64,000 nt of DNA from Synaphobranchus kaupii (taxonomy: Eukaryota > Chordata > Actinopteri > Anguilliformes > Synaphobranchidae), in NCBI GenBank assembly GCA_029718625.1, contig CM056389.1, positions 18,829,521-18,893,520 on the forward strand. The letters are read 5' to 3'. The position numbers and the translations under genes were made by a program. A model generated the notes under the pieces. It did not search any database and had not been told where the DNA came from. It saw only the letters and a list, made by a program, of their open reading frames with translations. Position 1 is the stretch's first letter, and every line of letters begins with the position of its first letter. This document shows positions 22,940 to 33,086 of the stretch, piece by piece.

Positions 22940-23165
22940 ACCCGTTTTAAATTAATTGGATTGGAAAAATCTACATTAAAAATGTACGACTCAGCTTGGT
23001 CTCTTTTCTCTTTCGCGCCGCTTTTCCGTCCACGTCCTACCCGTTAACATTCCAATCGTTTGCGTCTTTATAGTCCACTGGTTTGAGTCAAGGAAAATGC
23101 GACCTTCTCTTAAGGCACGCATTGCAGGCATACAATTCTCTTAAGATGCAGGGATCCCTCAGTCG
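22940..23165 (+). pseudogene. Possible tyrosine recombinase N-terminal remnant
   Basis: Frame pieces such as MYDSAWSLFSF and, after shifts, motifs resembling ESRKMRPS-x-KARIAGIQFSL look like the SAM-like N-terminal domain of the recombinase found in DIRS-order elements. The position fits, directly after RNase H. The catalytic C-terminal domain (Arg...His-x-x-Arg...Tyr) is absent; the region after 23170 is tandem repeat. Tentative. Confidence 0.45.
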
Positions 23166-23184
23166 GGAGCCTGTCTCCCCCATA

Positions 23185-24045
23185 GGCATGTCAGGCTTCA
23201 TCCGTAGCCAAAAGGTCACACATAGTTATTCATCACTACACATAGAACTCCCCTGATTACTTTTGCTCCCATGGAAGTCCAACAGGCGTTGGTACACATA
23301 GCCACTGATCCACGTAATGTTAGAGGACTGAGAGCTGGAAGGTCACACATAGTTCTTTATCACTACACATAGAACTCCCCTGATTGGTTTTGCTCCCATG
23401 GAAGTCCAACATGCGTTGGTACACATAGCCACTGATCCATGTAAATGTTAAAGGGGCCTTGAGTCAAAGGACAGGACGGCTACATCGGCAGCTGAAAGGT
23501 CACACATTGTTCTTCACACTACACATAGAATTTCCCTGTTTAATTTAACGTTCTGGCTCCCAGGGGAAGTCCAACATGCGTTGGTACACATAGCCACTGA
23601 TCCATGTAACGTTAAAGAGCTTTGTGCTGAAGGACAGGATGGCTTCATTGGTAGCCAGAGGTCACACATCGTTCTTTATCACTACACGTAGAACTTGCTG
23701 GGGTTATTTTAAACTGCATCTGGCACAGGGGAGTCCAACGGGCGTTGGTGCACATAACCACTGATCCATGTAACGTTAGAGGGCCTCGTGCTGAAGGACA
23801 GTATGGCTTCATCGGTAGCCAGAAGGTCACACATTCTTCTTTATCACTACACATGCATTTTCTGGGGTTGGTCCGCACTCCGTCTGGCGCACGGGGGAGT
23901 CCAACAGGCGTTGGTGCACATGACATTGATCGTGTGGTATTGGGGGGAGCCTTGAGCTGATGGACAGATTGGCTTCCTCCGAGGCGAGGGGTCGTTGCAC
24001 GGTCATCACGTGTGCACATGCTGGCAGCACTTGGCGTATGGTTGT
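23185..24045 (+). repeat. Tandem repeat of ~130-165 bp within the Ngaro 3' region
   Basis: Five to six diverged units, each with GGTCACACAT, CACTACACATAGAA, GGGGAGTCCAACAGGCGTTGG and CCACTGATCCATGTAA. The unit length grows from about 128 to 164 bp toward the right. It replaces the expected recombinase C-terminus. A minus-strand frame of 159 codons (23645-24124) lies inside it and is not credible as a gene. Confidence 0.82.
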
Positions 24046-24049
24046 TTTT

Positions 24050-24196
24050 GGGGTTGTGCAGCTGCCCTCGCCGCCATACCCATACTTGCTCGCGTGGATG
24101 GGCGGGAGGGGTGAACAGAACCATACCGCCAAACCTAAAATGTATTGTTTCATAATGTCAATAAAGTTATTTGAACAACAGTGGCCTGACTGAAAT
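24050..24196 (+). repeat. Split direct repeat B1
   Basis: Starts GGGGTTGTGCAGCTGCCCTC, contains AATAAA at 24162-24167 (a plausible poly(A) signal for the element) and ends CAGTGGCCTGACTGAAAT. It is joined almost directly to A2, as in Ngaro/PAT. Confidence 0.88.
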
Positions 24197-24198
24197 CG

Positions 24199-24376
24199 AG
24201 CATAGCGTCAGTTCAGGCAGGTCACGAGAGTGAAACCCGGCCATAGTTAATCAGCTGACAGCTCAGCTGAGTAGTAACGATTCACCCATCAGTCCATTCA
24301 CATAACAAGGCGGTCTATTTAACCGCCTCGCCCTACCATGGTGGATCCCCTGTCAGCACACCCGCTGCACACAAAA
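24199..24376 (+). repeat. Split direct repeat A2
   Basis: 178 bp, same length as A1 with three substitutions (GTAGTAACG, CGCCCTACC, CCCTGTCAG). Ends CTGCACACAAAA. Confidence 0.9.
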
Positions 24377-24880
24377 CTCCACCCCAGCTCCATCCTCTTC
24401 AGTTTCCCATTGCGCACATACACCTAGCCTATATCGCTCCTGCATGAATCACTAACATTTTTCGAGTGCCTACTGATTTCTTTTCCTCTCTCCTTCCCGC
24501 TTCGGAATCCGCCGGAGCGGTAGCTATAGATCAACAAACATCGTTCTCCAGAAGCAGACGGTCAGCTTCAGCTCCATGCATGTACCCAGCTATGATGCAC
24601 CTGCCGGGCTTCAATCAGTCTTCCTCACCGGCTCCTTATACATTGACATTTTCAGGTGTTCGGTCTACAAATTTCTATTCCGTAATCAGCATTTAGTAAC
24701 CGGTGCCAGTCAGCGGCGGATGGACTTCCCCCTCAGAGTCAGGTTCTGCCCAAGGTTTCTTCCTGCTAACAGCAGGGAGTTTTTCCTTGCCACTGTCACC
24801 CTAGGCATGCTCTACGGGGGTTCAGGCCCGGTTCCTTGTAAATTGTTGTGATAATGACACTTAAAAGTGCCATTTATATA
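24377..24880 (+). other. Inserted sequence between A2 and B2, with a LINE/SINE-tail-like repeat
   Basis: The 3' part (about 24715-24880) has CAAGGTTTCTTCCTGCTAAC, GGGAGTTTTTCCTTGCCACT and GTGCCATTTATATA, a very common fish interspersed repeat that I believe is a retroposon tail. The nested Tc1 sits in its terminal TA-rich tract. No credible gene is present. Confidence 0.5.
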
Positions 24881-26504
24881 CAGTCAAGCCAGAAAGTATG
24901 CACACTTTCACCTTCTCCACGTTTTATTACGTTACAGACTTATACTACAATAGATTGAGTTCATTTTTTGCCTCAAAGATCTACACACAATAGCCAATAA
25001 TGAAGTGAAAACAGGTTTTTAGAAAATATGCAATTTTATTTTACTGACAAAAATAGGTTATTTAGGGGTTACATATCTGTACACACCCTTAGCCTAATAC
25101 TTGGTTGCTGCACCTTTGGCAGCGATTACAGCTTCAAAGCGTCTTGGGAAAGAAGCTACGAGCTTGGCACACTTGTTTCTGGACATTTTTGCCCATTCCT
25201 CTTGGCATATCCTTGCAAGCTCCGTCAGGTTGGATGGGGAGCGTCGGTACACAGCCATTTTCAGCTCTTTCCACAGATGTTCAATTGGATTCAGGTCTGG
25301 GCTCTGGCTGGGCCACTCAAGGACATGTACAAACTTTCTCCGAAGCCACTCCTTTGTTCTCTTGGCTGTGTGCTTCGGGTCGTTGTCATGTTGGAAGGTA
25401 AACCTTCGCCCCAGTCTGAGGTCCAGAGCGCTCTGGAGCAGGTTTTCTTCAAGGATCTCGGTGTACTTAGCTGCATTCATCTTTCCCTATATCAGGACTA
25501 GTCGCCCCGTTCCCGCTGCTGAAAAACATCCCCACATCATGATGCTGCCACCGCCATGCTTCACTGTAGGGATGGTATTAGCCAGGTGATGAGCGGTGCC
25601 TGGTTTCCTCCAGACGTGACGCTTGGTATTCAGGCCAAAAAGTTCAATTTTGGTTTCATCAGACCAGATAATCTTGATTCTCATGGTTTGAGAGTCCTCT
25701 GGGTGCCTTTTGGCAAACTCCAAGCGGGCTGTGATGTGCCTTTTACTAAGGAGGGGCTTCTGTCTGGTCTCTACAATAAAGGCCTGATTGGTGGAGTGCT
25801 GCCTGGATGGTTGGTCTTCTGAAAGGTTCTCCCATCTCCACAAGGATACGCTGGAGCTCTGTCAGAGTGACCCTCGGGTTCCTGCTCACCTCCCTGGCCA
25901 AGGTCCGTCTTCCCCGATTGCTCAGTTTGGCCGGGCGGCCAGGTCTAGGAAGATTCTTGGTGGTTCCAAACTTCTTTCATTTACGAATGATGGTGGCCAC
26001 TGTGCTCTTTGGGACCTGTAAAGCTGCAGAGATTTTTCCGTACCCTTCTCCAGATCTATGCCTTGACACAATCCTGTTTCTGAGGTCTGCAGATAATTCC
26101 TTTGACCCCATGGCTTGGAGTTTGCTCTGACATGCACTGTCAACTGTGGGACCTTATATAGGCAGGTGTTGGCAATCCCCAATCATGTCCAATCAATTGA
26201 ATTTATCACAGGTGGACTCCAATTAAGTTGTAGAAACATCTCAAGCAGTATCAGTGGAAACAAAATGCACCTCAGCTCACTTTTGGGTGTCATATCAAAG
26301 GGTGTGCACACTTGTGTACATATGATATTTTACATTTTAATAAATTAGCACAAATGTCTAAAAACCTGTTTTTACTTTGTCATTATGGGCTATTTTGTGT
26401 AGAATTCTGAGACAAAAAATGAACTCAATCTATTGTAGAATATGTCTGTAACGTAATAAAATGTGGAGAAGGTGAAAGAGTGTGCATACTTTCTGGCTTG
26501 ACTG
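24881..26504 (-). mobile_element. Tc1-type DNA transposon, copy 1 (inactive)
   Basis: 1,624 bp bounded by long terminal inverted repeats starting CAGTCAAGCCAGAAAGTATG, extending beyond 100 bp (CACCTTCTCCAC, TTTTATTACGTTACAGAC), and flanked by TA on both sides. The transposase is on the minus strand. It is nested in the Ngaro element, so it is younger than that insertion. Confidence 0.95.
25094..26111 (-). pseudogene. Tc1 transposase pseudogene, copy 1
   Basis: DD34E transposase of the Tc1/mariner superfamily, which cuts and pastes the element at TA sites. It starts MGSKELSADLRNRIVSRH, with an N-terminal paired-like DNA-binding domain. The three acidic positions lie in [23 protein letters not shown] and [13 protein letters not shown]. 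Disabling changes are a Trp-to-stop in the linker (IIRK*KKFG), a 2-base deletion after HQSGLY, and a Glu-to-stop after GRLVLI. The span is 1,018 nt, exactly the same as copy 2, and both miss two bases at the same place compared with the 340-codon norm. Confidence 0.92.
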
Positions 26505-26585
26505 TATATATATATATAACTGACTGAATGGAATCTGTCAAAACCATTCTCAGTGCTGCGGTTCTATTCTAGCCTAACCCTAATG

Positions 26586-26736
26586 GGGGTTGTGCAGCTG
26601 CCCTCGCCGCCATACCCATGCTTGTTCGCGTGGATGGGCGGGAGGGCTTGGTGAACAGAACCATACCACCAAACCTATAATGTATTGTTTCATAATGTCA
26701 ATAAAGTTATTTGAACAACAGTGGCCTGACTAAAAT
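26586..26736 (+). repeat. Split direct repeat B2 (right end of Ngaro)
   Basis: Matches B1, with a 4-base insertion (GAGGGCTTGGTGAAC) and a few substitutions. Contains the same AATAAA at 26698-26703. Defines the right terminus of the element. Confidence 0.88.
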
Positions 26737-26747
26737 AAGTGATCTCA

Positions 26748-27013
26748 TCAAAAACGTCTCCGACTCACGAATAGCCTACATAATGCCGCCGCTGTCTATA
26801 AGTCCTTCATTCCAACTTGCCTTAATTCCAAAACTAGGCCTGACTTTAAAAGGATTGATATCAAAATGTGGCCAAGTTACAACTAACAATATTGCCTATC
26901 GTAGCTCACACTAAATAAACTAGCTCTATTCCAAAGCAATGCTATCCAAACTTTTCTAAATTATTTAATGCAACTTGGCCCTGTATTTCTTCATCTTACC
27001 ATCTCAAGAGAAT
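26748..27013 (+). repeat. Repeat block R, copy 1, abutting satellite array I
   Basis: Starts AAAAACGTCTCCGACTCACG, contains TTGATATCAAAATGTGGCCA and ends ACCATCTCAAGAGAAT. Related copies are at 53288-53564 (same strand) and 55437-55691 (inverted). The satellite begins at its last base. Confidence 0.85.
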
Positions 27014-28147
27014 TACTCTATACCTCTGATGAAATAAGTGAATAATAATGTTTTGAGACATTTATGATGAAAAATGCATTTTAGTGGAGAATGTGAAAAA
27101 GACATAAGACTGTATGCCTTATGTTCAAACACGGCCAAAAAGGTCAAAAAAATTAAAATGCTATTTTTTTTATTCCGATGGATAGGGAATTATGTTTACT
27201 TAATTCCTGCAATGAAATAAGTGAAAAATAATGTGTTTTTAGAAAGTCTTGATGAAAAATGCATTTTAGTGGAAAGTGAGAAAAAGACATGAGACTATAG
27301 CCTTATGTCAAAAAAGGGCCAAAATGGTCAAAAAAATAAAATAGGCATTTTTTGATTCCGATGGGTATGGAATTATATTTACTTAATTCCTGCAATTAAA
27401 TAAGTGAAAAATTATGTTTTGAGACATTTATGATGAAAAATACATTTTAGTGGAAAATGAGAAAAATACATGAGACTATAGCCTTATGTCCAAAAAGGGC
27501 CAAAAAGGTCAAAAAAATAAAATAGGCATTTTTTGATTCCGATGGGTATGGAATTATATTTACTTAATTCCTGCAATTAAATAAGTGAAAAATTATGTTT
27601 TGAGACATTTATGATGAAAAATGCATTTTAGTGGAAAATGAGAAAAATACATGAGACTATAGCCTTATGTCCAAAAAGGGCCAAAAAGGTCAAAAAAATA
27701 AAATAGGCATTTTTTGATTCCGATGGGTATGGAATTATATTTACTTAATTCCTGCAATTAAATAAGTGAAAAATTATGTTTTGAGACATTTATGATGAAA
27801 AATGCATTTTAGTGGAAAATGAGAAAAATACATGAGACTATAGTCTTATGTCCAAAAAGGGCCAAAATGGTCAAAAAAATTAAATAGGCATTTTTAGATT
27901 CCGATGGGTATGGAATTATATTTACTTAATTCCTGCAATTATATAAGTGAAAAATTATGTTTTGAGACATTTATGATGAAAAATGCATTTTAGTGGAAAA
28001 TGAGAAAAATACATGGACTATAGCCTTATGTCCAAAAAGGGCCAAAAAGGTCAAAAAAATAAAATAGGCATTTTTTGATTCCGATGGGTATGGAATTATA
28101 TTTACTTAATTCCTGCAATTAAATAAGTGAAAAATTATGTTTTGAGA
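27014..28147 (+). repeat. 181-bp satellite, array I
   Basis: About six monomers of ~181 bp. Recognisable parts are GAAATAAGTGAAAAAT, GACATTTATGATGAAAAATG, ACATGAGACTATAGCCTTAT and CCAAAAAGGGCCAAAA. Inner monomers are very similar to each other, edge ones less so. In this subfamily the central palindrome is imperfect (GAGACTATAGCCTTAT). Confidence 0.92.
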
Positions 28148-28170
28148 TTCCTGTTTTTTTAAAGGACACC

Positions 28171-30129
28171 TAGGGCTCTATCGTACACTAACCCAAACGC
28201 AAGTGTCTTTGCTATCTTACACCCGGCGCTAGGTCCATAATAACGCCTAACGCTCACGCCCTTTAACTAGCATGTATTCTTGTGCCCATTACAAGTGAAC
28301 TGGGCGTGTTGGTCTAAAGATGAGGAGTGGCCAGGATTCTTTTTGGCGTATTGCTATCTTGAGCCAGCAGAAAGCGCTTGCGCTAGAACCACCACAAACC
28401 TGGTCTAAAGTCATGTCGCAGTTATATACATGTTATTTTAATGGCGCATATAAGTGCGTCTACAAAGGCGTGTGCACAATGCGCGTACCCTCCTGTCTGT
28501 TACACACAGGGGCGTGCACAAGCATGATTAAAATATCAAGATTACAATGTGAAATAGTATTATTGTGTAGCCCATATCAAAAAATACATAATAATAAAAG
28601 GGTCCATAGCCTACCTTTCCCTCAGCGAAGGGGAATGCCATGCACATTAAATTGCTTTCAGCCCACTCCATCAACATCCAGGCGATGTGCGATGGTACGG
28701 GACAATGGCTATCCATTAAAAAGCAGCTGATAACACCTATATCAAGCCTAATGCGCAAATTGTCATTTACACCTAATGCGTGAATTGTCATTCAATGGAA
28801 AACTCGCGCACGGCAATAGACGGACATTTAAGTTCTGAAAATGCGCTTCAGATGTCAATACAATACAGCTCTGTTTATCTATGAATACAGCCTGTAAGTA
28901 AATAGAATGGTTTGTGACTGAAAAAAAGTTCAAAATCTTGTCCAGTGAATATTGCATTTATTGTTTTTCAAATAGCCTAGGCTACAGCGGATTCGCTGTG
29001 CATAAGGTTTTTTTCGATAGCCTATGGTTAAAAAACGGAGATGTCACCATGTTAACTAAATTGTAACCTTAGCTATTCTTCGTCCTTCATATTTTTTAAA
29101 TTACAGTGACCAGGTTTCCATATTGTCACCGTTTAAAACCCAGCCTGTTATTCCATAACTGAACAAAACGATTTTAAAGAGAACTAAGCGTCTAATTAGA
29201 AACTAAAACAAATTTGCAGCACGTTACACAATTAATTCACAATAAATGTTAATGCCATTCTCTGCACGTGCGCTGCATTTTCTCTGTTTCCCCCTGCTGT
29301 AAGTCGCATGTTTCACGGTCTTCCTGAGAAAGTGGATTGTTTTAAAGGATTACGGTACGAGTAAAACATGTTGGTCACATTTCCATAAACAGGACATTAT
29401 TAAACAAGGGGAAATATGCGTGAATATGGGTTGCGAACCTGACAGCTTTATTGTAGGCTATTTAGTGTAATCATTAAGGCAAAATAACGGTATGTATGTT
29501 ATTAATCAATATTAGCCTACTATGCAGGTAGCCTAATGAACTTTGGATGAAGCTTGAACTTCGAGAACTCCATGAGAACAGCCTCTTGGAATTGATGTTT
29601 GACACTTTCATTGCATAATCAAACGAAATTCGCTGAACAAGCAGGCTAATTTGGCGTTTTCTAAGGTGAGACTGAAGCCATTGATAGCTTATTCTCAGCT
29701 GTTGCAGGTCCTTTTAGCGAAATTTAACCGCACATATTTTGTAAAATAACAGCCCTGTCTGGAATTACCGGGAACTCATAGGCTAATGGTTAGTCCGAAT
29801 AATATTGATCATACTCCATTTAGCCTATTCCTTGATCACACTAAACACGCACGAGCATGTCTGTTTCGCCATCATAAGCAATCCGCCAAGGTGGAAAAGC
29901 AGGCTTTTAAAGGGAATGGGATATGACATTTTGATTGGTTTATTGAATGTCACGCCCAAGACACACCTATAATTAATGAAGCAACTAGGTTCAGCCCAGT
30001 TGCGCCATGCGCCGTGCTTAGCGCCAAAAAAAACACGCCGTTAAAATAGCAAAAGTGGACTTGGACACGCCCTAAATGGACTTAGCGCCATGTGCTTAGA
30101 CTAAGCGCCAAGATCGCCAAGATAGGGCC
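28171..30129. mobile_element. Nonautonomous DNA transposon, ~1.96 kb
   Basis: The ends are GGGCTCTATCGT at left and, reading in from the right on the minus strand, GGGCCCTATCTTGGCG. Both subterminal parts carry many GGCGC/GCGCC motifs (CCGGCGCTAGG, GGCGCATGGCGC). The motif pattern is one I know as a frequent fish transposon of uncertain superfamily. No transposase is visible. The right terminus has been joined directly to the inverted duplication at 30130. Confidence 0.6.
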
Positions 30130-31755
30130 CATTATGTCCAAAATTCCGAACTATCCCTTTAAGCTACAGTATCTACATATTGTTATTAGGGATGCACGCG
30201 GTTAATCGACTAGCCGACTAAACGTTGGTGCTCCTTTTAGTCGGTACTGGAAATACTAGTCGGTTAAACTAAAGTTGGTAATTTTTTTTATAATTGCTAT
30301 AAAATTCCACTCAAATCACAATCCCATGTCTTCCCATTAAAAATATAAAATATAAAACTACAAATACACAGACCTAGCAATGCTCGTCACTCTCTGAAAC
30401 CATTTCTCCAGCGATACAGAGCAGACAGAGAAAGGGATCAATGTGAATCACGCATATTCAATTTGCAAACAGTTCTATAGGCTACACTATTAAAACTCAA
30501 AGCAACATTGTCCGTGTTTTCACAGCACAAACAAGTCCATTACACCTACAACTTCCCTGCTTGTACATCTAATGTTGGTACGACATCAAATCCCACAATG
30601 TTCATCACAAAAAACCTGCACCCAAACCAACCCTTCTCACATCAGGTTCCCCAACCCTGATCTACAAGCTGTATGTATGTAATTCCCAGAGTGGCCACTA
30701 GAGGGCGGCATTGTTCTGCAGCTCACACGCTACCAAATGCATCTCTCAATGTTTTAGCCTTTATATCTCCCCTTTTCTCCACTGTTTCTCTGAGCCAGAG
30801 GCGGCTTTGGCTTCACACTATTTGACTATTTTGGCAACATTGCTTTGGCACGTCCTGGAAAATAAAAGGCATTTGATAAGAGCTGAGAGACGGTGGGTGG
30901 CAGTGGAACTGGAAGATTTAGTTTTGTTTGTTGTTCTTAATTTGCTCACACACCCCTTTTTCTTATTTTTGTTGTTTTCTTTGAGGCTGTTATTCCGGTA
31001 CCCTCAACCGCAATGCAGTGACTATTTTACACTCTACAGGCAACACACAGTACTACAGGAGATAGGCAGTGACTATTTTACACCCTACAGGCCACACACT
31101 GTACTACAGGAGAGCCAGTGACTATTTTACACCCTAAAGGCCACACACTGTACAACAGGAGAGCCAGTGACTTACACCCTACAGGCCACACACAGTACTA
31201 CAGGAGAGCCAGTGACTATTTTACACCCTACAGGCCACACACAGGGTGCTTTGAGGGAATAGCAGAGAGAAAAGGAGGAAAAAAATGTGATTGTTACGTT
31301 TGAATTATTTATTTTGGAAAACGTTTGAAAAAAAAAAAGTATTAGACTAGATTTCCCGTATCATAACCTTATAAGTTACGCTCCTTTACATATGAAAAGG
31401 TGGAAAAACCGCATTTTATACGGGCACACGTATGTTTTCCAGGTTTATAAAGTTGTTGGCTGGCTTCGGCTACATTGTTTTCGTGTGTTTTGGTGATGTT
31501 GTGGATTATATAGTGTCGACTATATGAATCTGAGATTATTGCTGTGTGGTTATTATAAAGTTTGGTTGGAGGCTATATCAAATAATTTAGCTATACGGCC
31601 TATTGCTTGACGTGTTTTTTTTTTCAGCATGGGAATATTATTGGTCTTGTTGATGCTGTTATTTGGGGGACCGGAAAGCTTATTCCATGATGGCATATTC
31701 GATTGGTGTTGTGATGAACATCTTGATACCAATCATTATTATTTGTGGGATTTGA
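30130..31755 (+). repeat. Left arm of the ~16-kb inverted duplication
   Basis: Matches the reverse complement of 42511-46089 at high identity once two insertions in the right arm are removed. It begins CATTATGTCCAAAATTCCG (a TTAA-MITE end), then the hAT-like AGGGATGCACGCGGTTAATC at about 30188, a 49-bp minisatellite, and ends at TTATTTGTGGGATTTGA. No protein gene can be supported in it; short frames do not match known families. Confidence 0.9.
31015..31240 (+). repeat. 49-bp minisatellite (left arm)
   Basis: About five units with CAGTGACTATTTTACACCCT and ACAGGCCACACACAGTACTA; some units are shortened. The right arm has the inverted counterpart at 43021-43305 with about one more unit. Confidence 0.88.
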
Positions 31756-32586
31756 GGAAAATGAAAAAACATAAGACTATAGTCTTATGTCCAAAAAGGG
31801 CCAAAATGTTCAAAAAAATTAAAAAGCCATTTTTTGATTCCAATGTATAGGAAATTATATTTACTTAATAACTGCGGTGAAATAAGTGAACAATATTGAG
31901 TTTTAAGACATTTATGATGAAATATGTGTTTTGGGGAAAATGAAAAAACACATAAGACTATAGTCCTTATGTCCAAAAAGGGCCAAAATGTTCAAAAAAA
32001 TAAAAAAAGCCATTTTTTGATTCCAATGTATAGGAAATTATATTTACTTAATAACTGCGGTGAAATAAATGAACAATAATGAGTTTTAAGACATTTATGA
32101 TGAAAAATGTGTTTTGGGGAAAATGAAAAAACACATAGGACTATAGTCTTATGTCCAAAAAGGGCCAAAATGTTCAAAAAAAATGAAAAAGCCATTTTTT
32201 TATTCCAATGTATAGGAAATTATGTTTACTTAATACCTGCGGTGAAATAAATGAACAATAATGAGTTTTAAGACATTTATGATGAAAAATATGTTTTGGG
32301 GAAAATGAAAAAACACATAGGACTATAGTCTTATGTCCAAAAAGGGCCAAAATGTTCAAAAAAATAAAAAAGCCATTTTTTTATTCCAATGTATAGGAAA
32401 TTATGTTTACTTAATACCTGCGGTGAAATAAATGAACAATAATGAGTTTTAAGACATTTATGATGAAAAATATGTTTTGGGGAAAATGAAAAACACATAA
32501 GACTAAAAGGGCCAAAATGTTCAAAAAAATAAAAAAGCCATTTTTTTGATTCCAATGTATAGGAAATTATATTTACTTAATAACTG
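31756..32586 (+). repeat. 181-bp satellite, array II (cut by gap)
   Basis: At least 4.5 monomers with a period of 181-183 bp, measured between successive ACATAAGACTA sites at 31769, 31950, 32133 and 32315. The first monomer carries the perfect palindrome ACATAAGACTA/TAGTCTTATGT. The array runs into the N gap. Confidence 0.93.
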
Positions 32587-33086
32587 NNNNNNNNNNNNNN
32601 NNNNNNNNNNNNNNNNNNNNNNNNNNNNNNNNNNNNNNNNNNNNNNNNNNNNNNNNNNNNNNNNNNNNNNNNNNNNNNNNNNNNNNNNNNNNNNNNNNNN
32701 NNNNNNNNNNNNNNNNNNNNNNNNNNNNNNNNNNNNNNNNNNNNNNNNNNNNNNNNNNNNNNNNNNNNNNNNNNNNNNNNNNNNNNNNNNNNNNNNNNNN
32801 NNNNNNNNNNNNNNNNNNNNNNNNNNNNNNNNNNNNNNNNNNNNNNNNNNNNNNNNNNNNNNNNNNNNNNNNNNNNNNNNNNNNNNNNNNNNNNNNNNNN
32901 NNNNNNNNNNNNNNNNNNNNNNNNNNNNNNNNNNNNNNNNNNNNNNNNNNNNNNNNNNNNNNNNNNNNNNNNNNNNNNNNNNNNNNNNNNNNNNNNNNNN
33001 NNNNNNNNNNNNNNNNNNNNNNNNNNNNNNNNNNNNNNNNNNNNNNNNNNNNNNNNNNNNNNNNNNNNNNNNNNNNNNNNNNNNNN
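32587..33086. other. Assembly gap (500 N)
   Basis: Exactly 500 N. It has satellite on the left and the integrase part of a Ty3/gypsy element on the right. The missing RT/RNase H and 3' LTR of that element would lie here if the element is complete, which needs far more than 500 bases. Confidence 0.97.

Larger units (their letters stand above)
19313..26736 (+). mobile_element. Degenerate Ngaro/PAT-type tyrosine-recombinase retrotransposon
   Basis: Two pairs of direct repeats occur in the order A1 (19313-19490), interior, B1 (24050-24196), A2 (24199-24376), B2 (26586-26736). A1/A2 are 178 bp with three differences; B1/B2 are 147 and 151 bp. This split-direct-repeat order is the hallmark of PAT and Ngaro elements of the DIRS order, which insert with a tyrosine recombinase rather than an integrase. 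The interior carries remnants of DIRS-type reverse transcriptase and RNase H and possibly the start of the recombinase. B1 and A2 are contiguous as expected. A2 and B2, normally adjacent, are separated by about 2.2 kb that includes a nested Tc1. Many stops and shifts: a dead copy. Confidence 0.82.

Noticed and set aside
23645..24124. 159-codon minus-strand frame
   Set aside because: Lies in the ~160-bp tandem repeat of the Ngaro element; no family resemblance.
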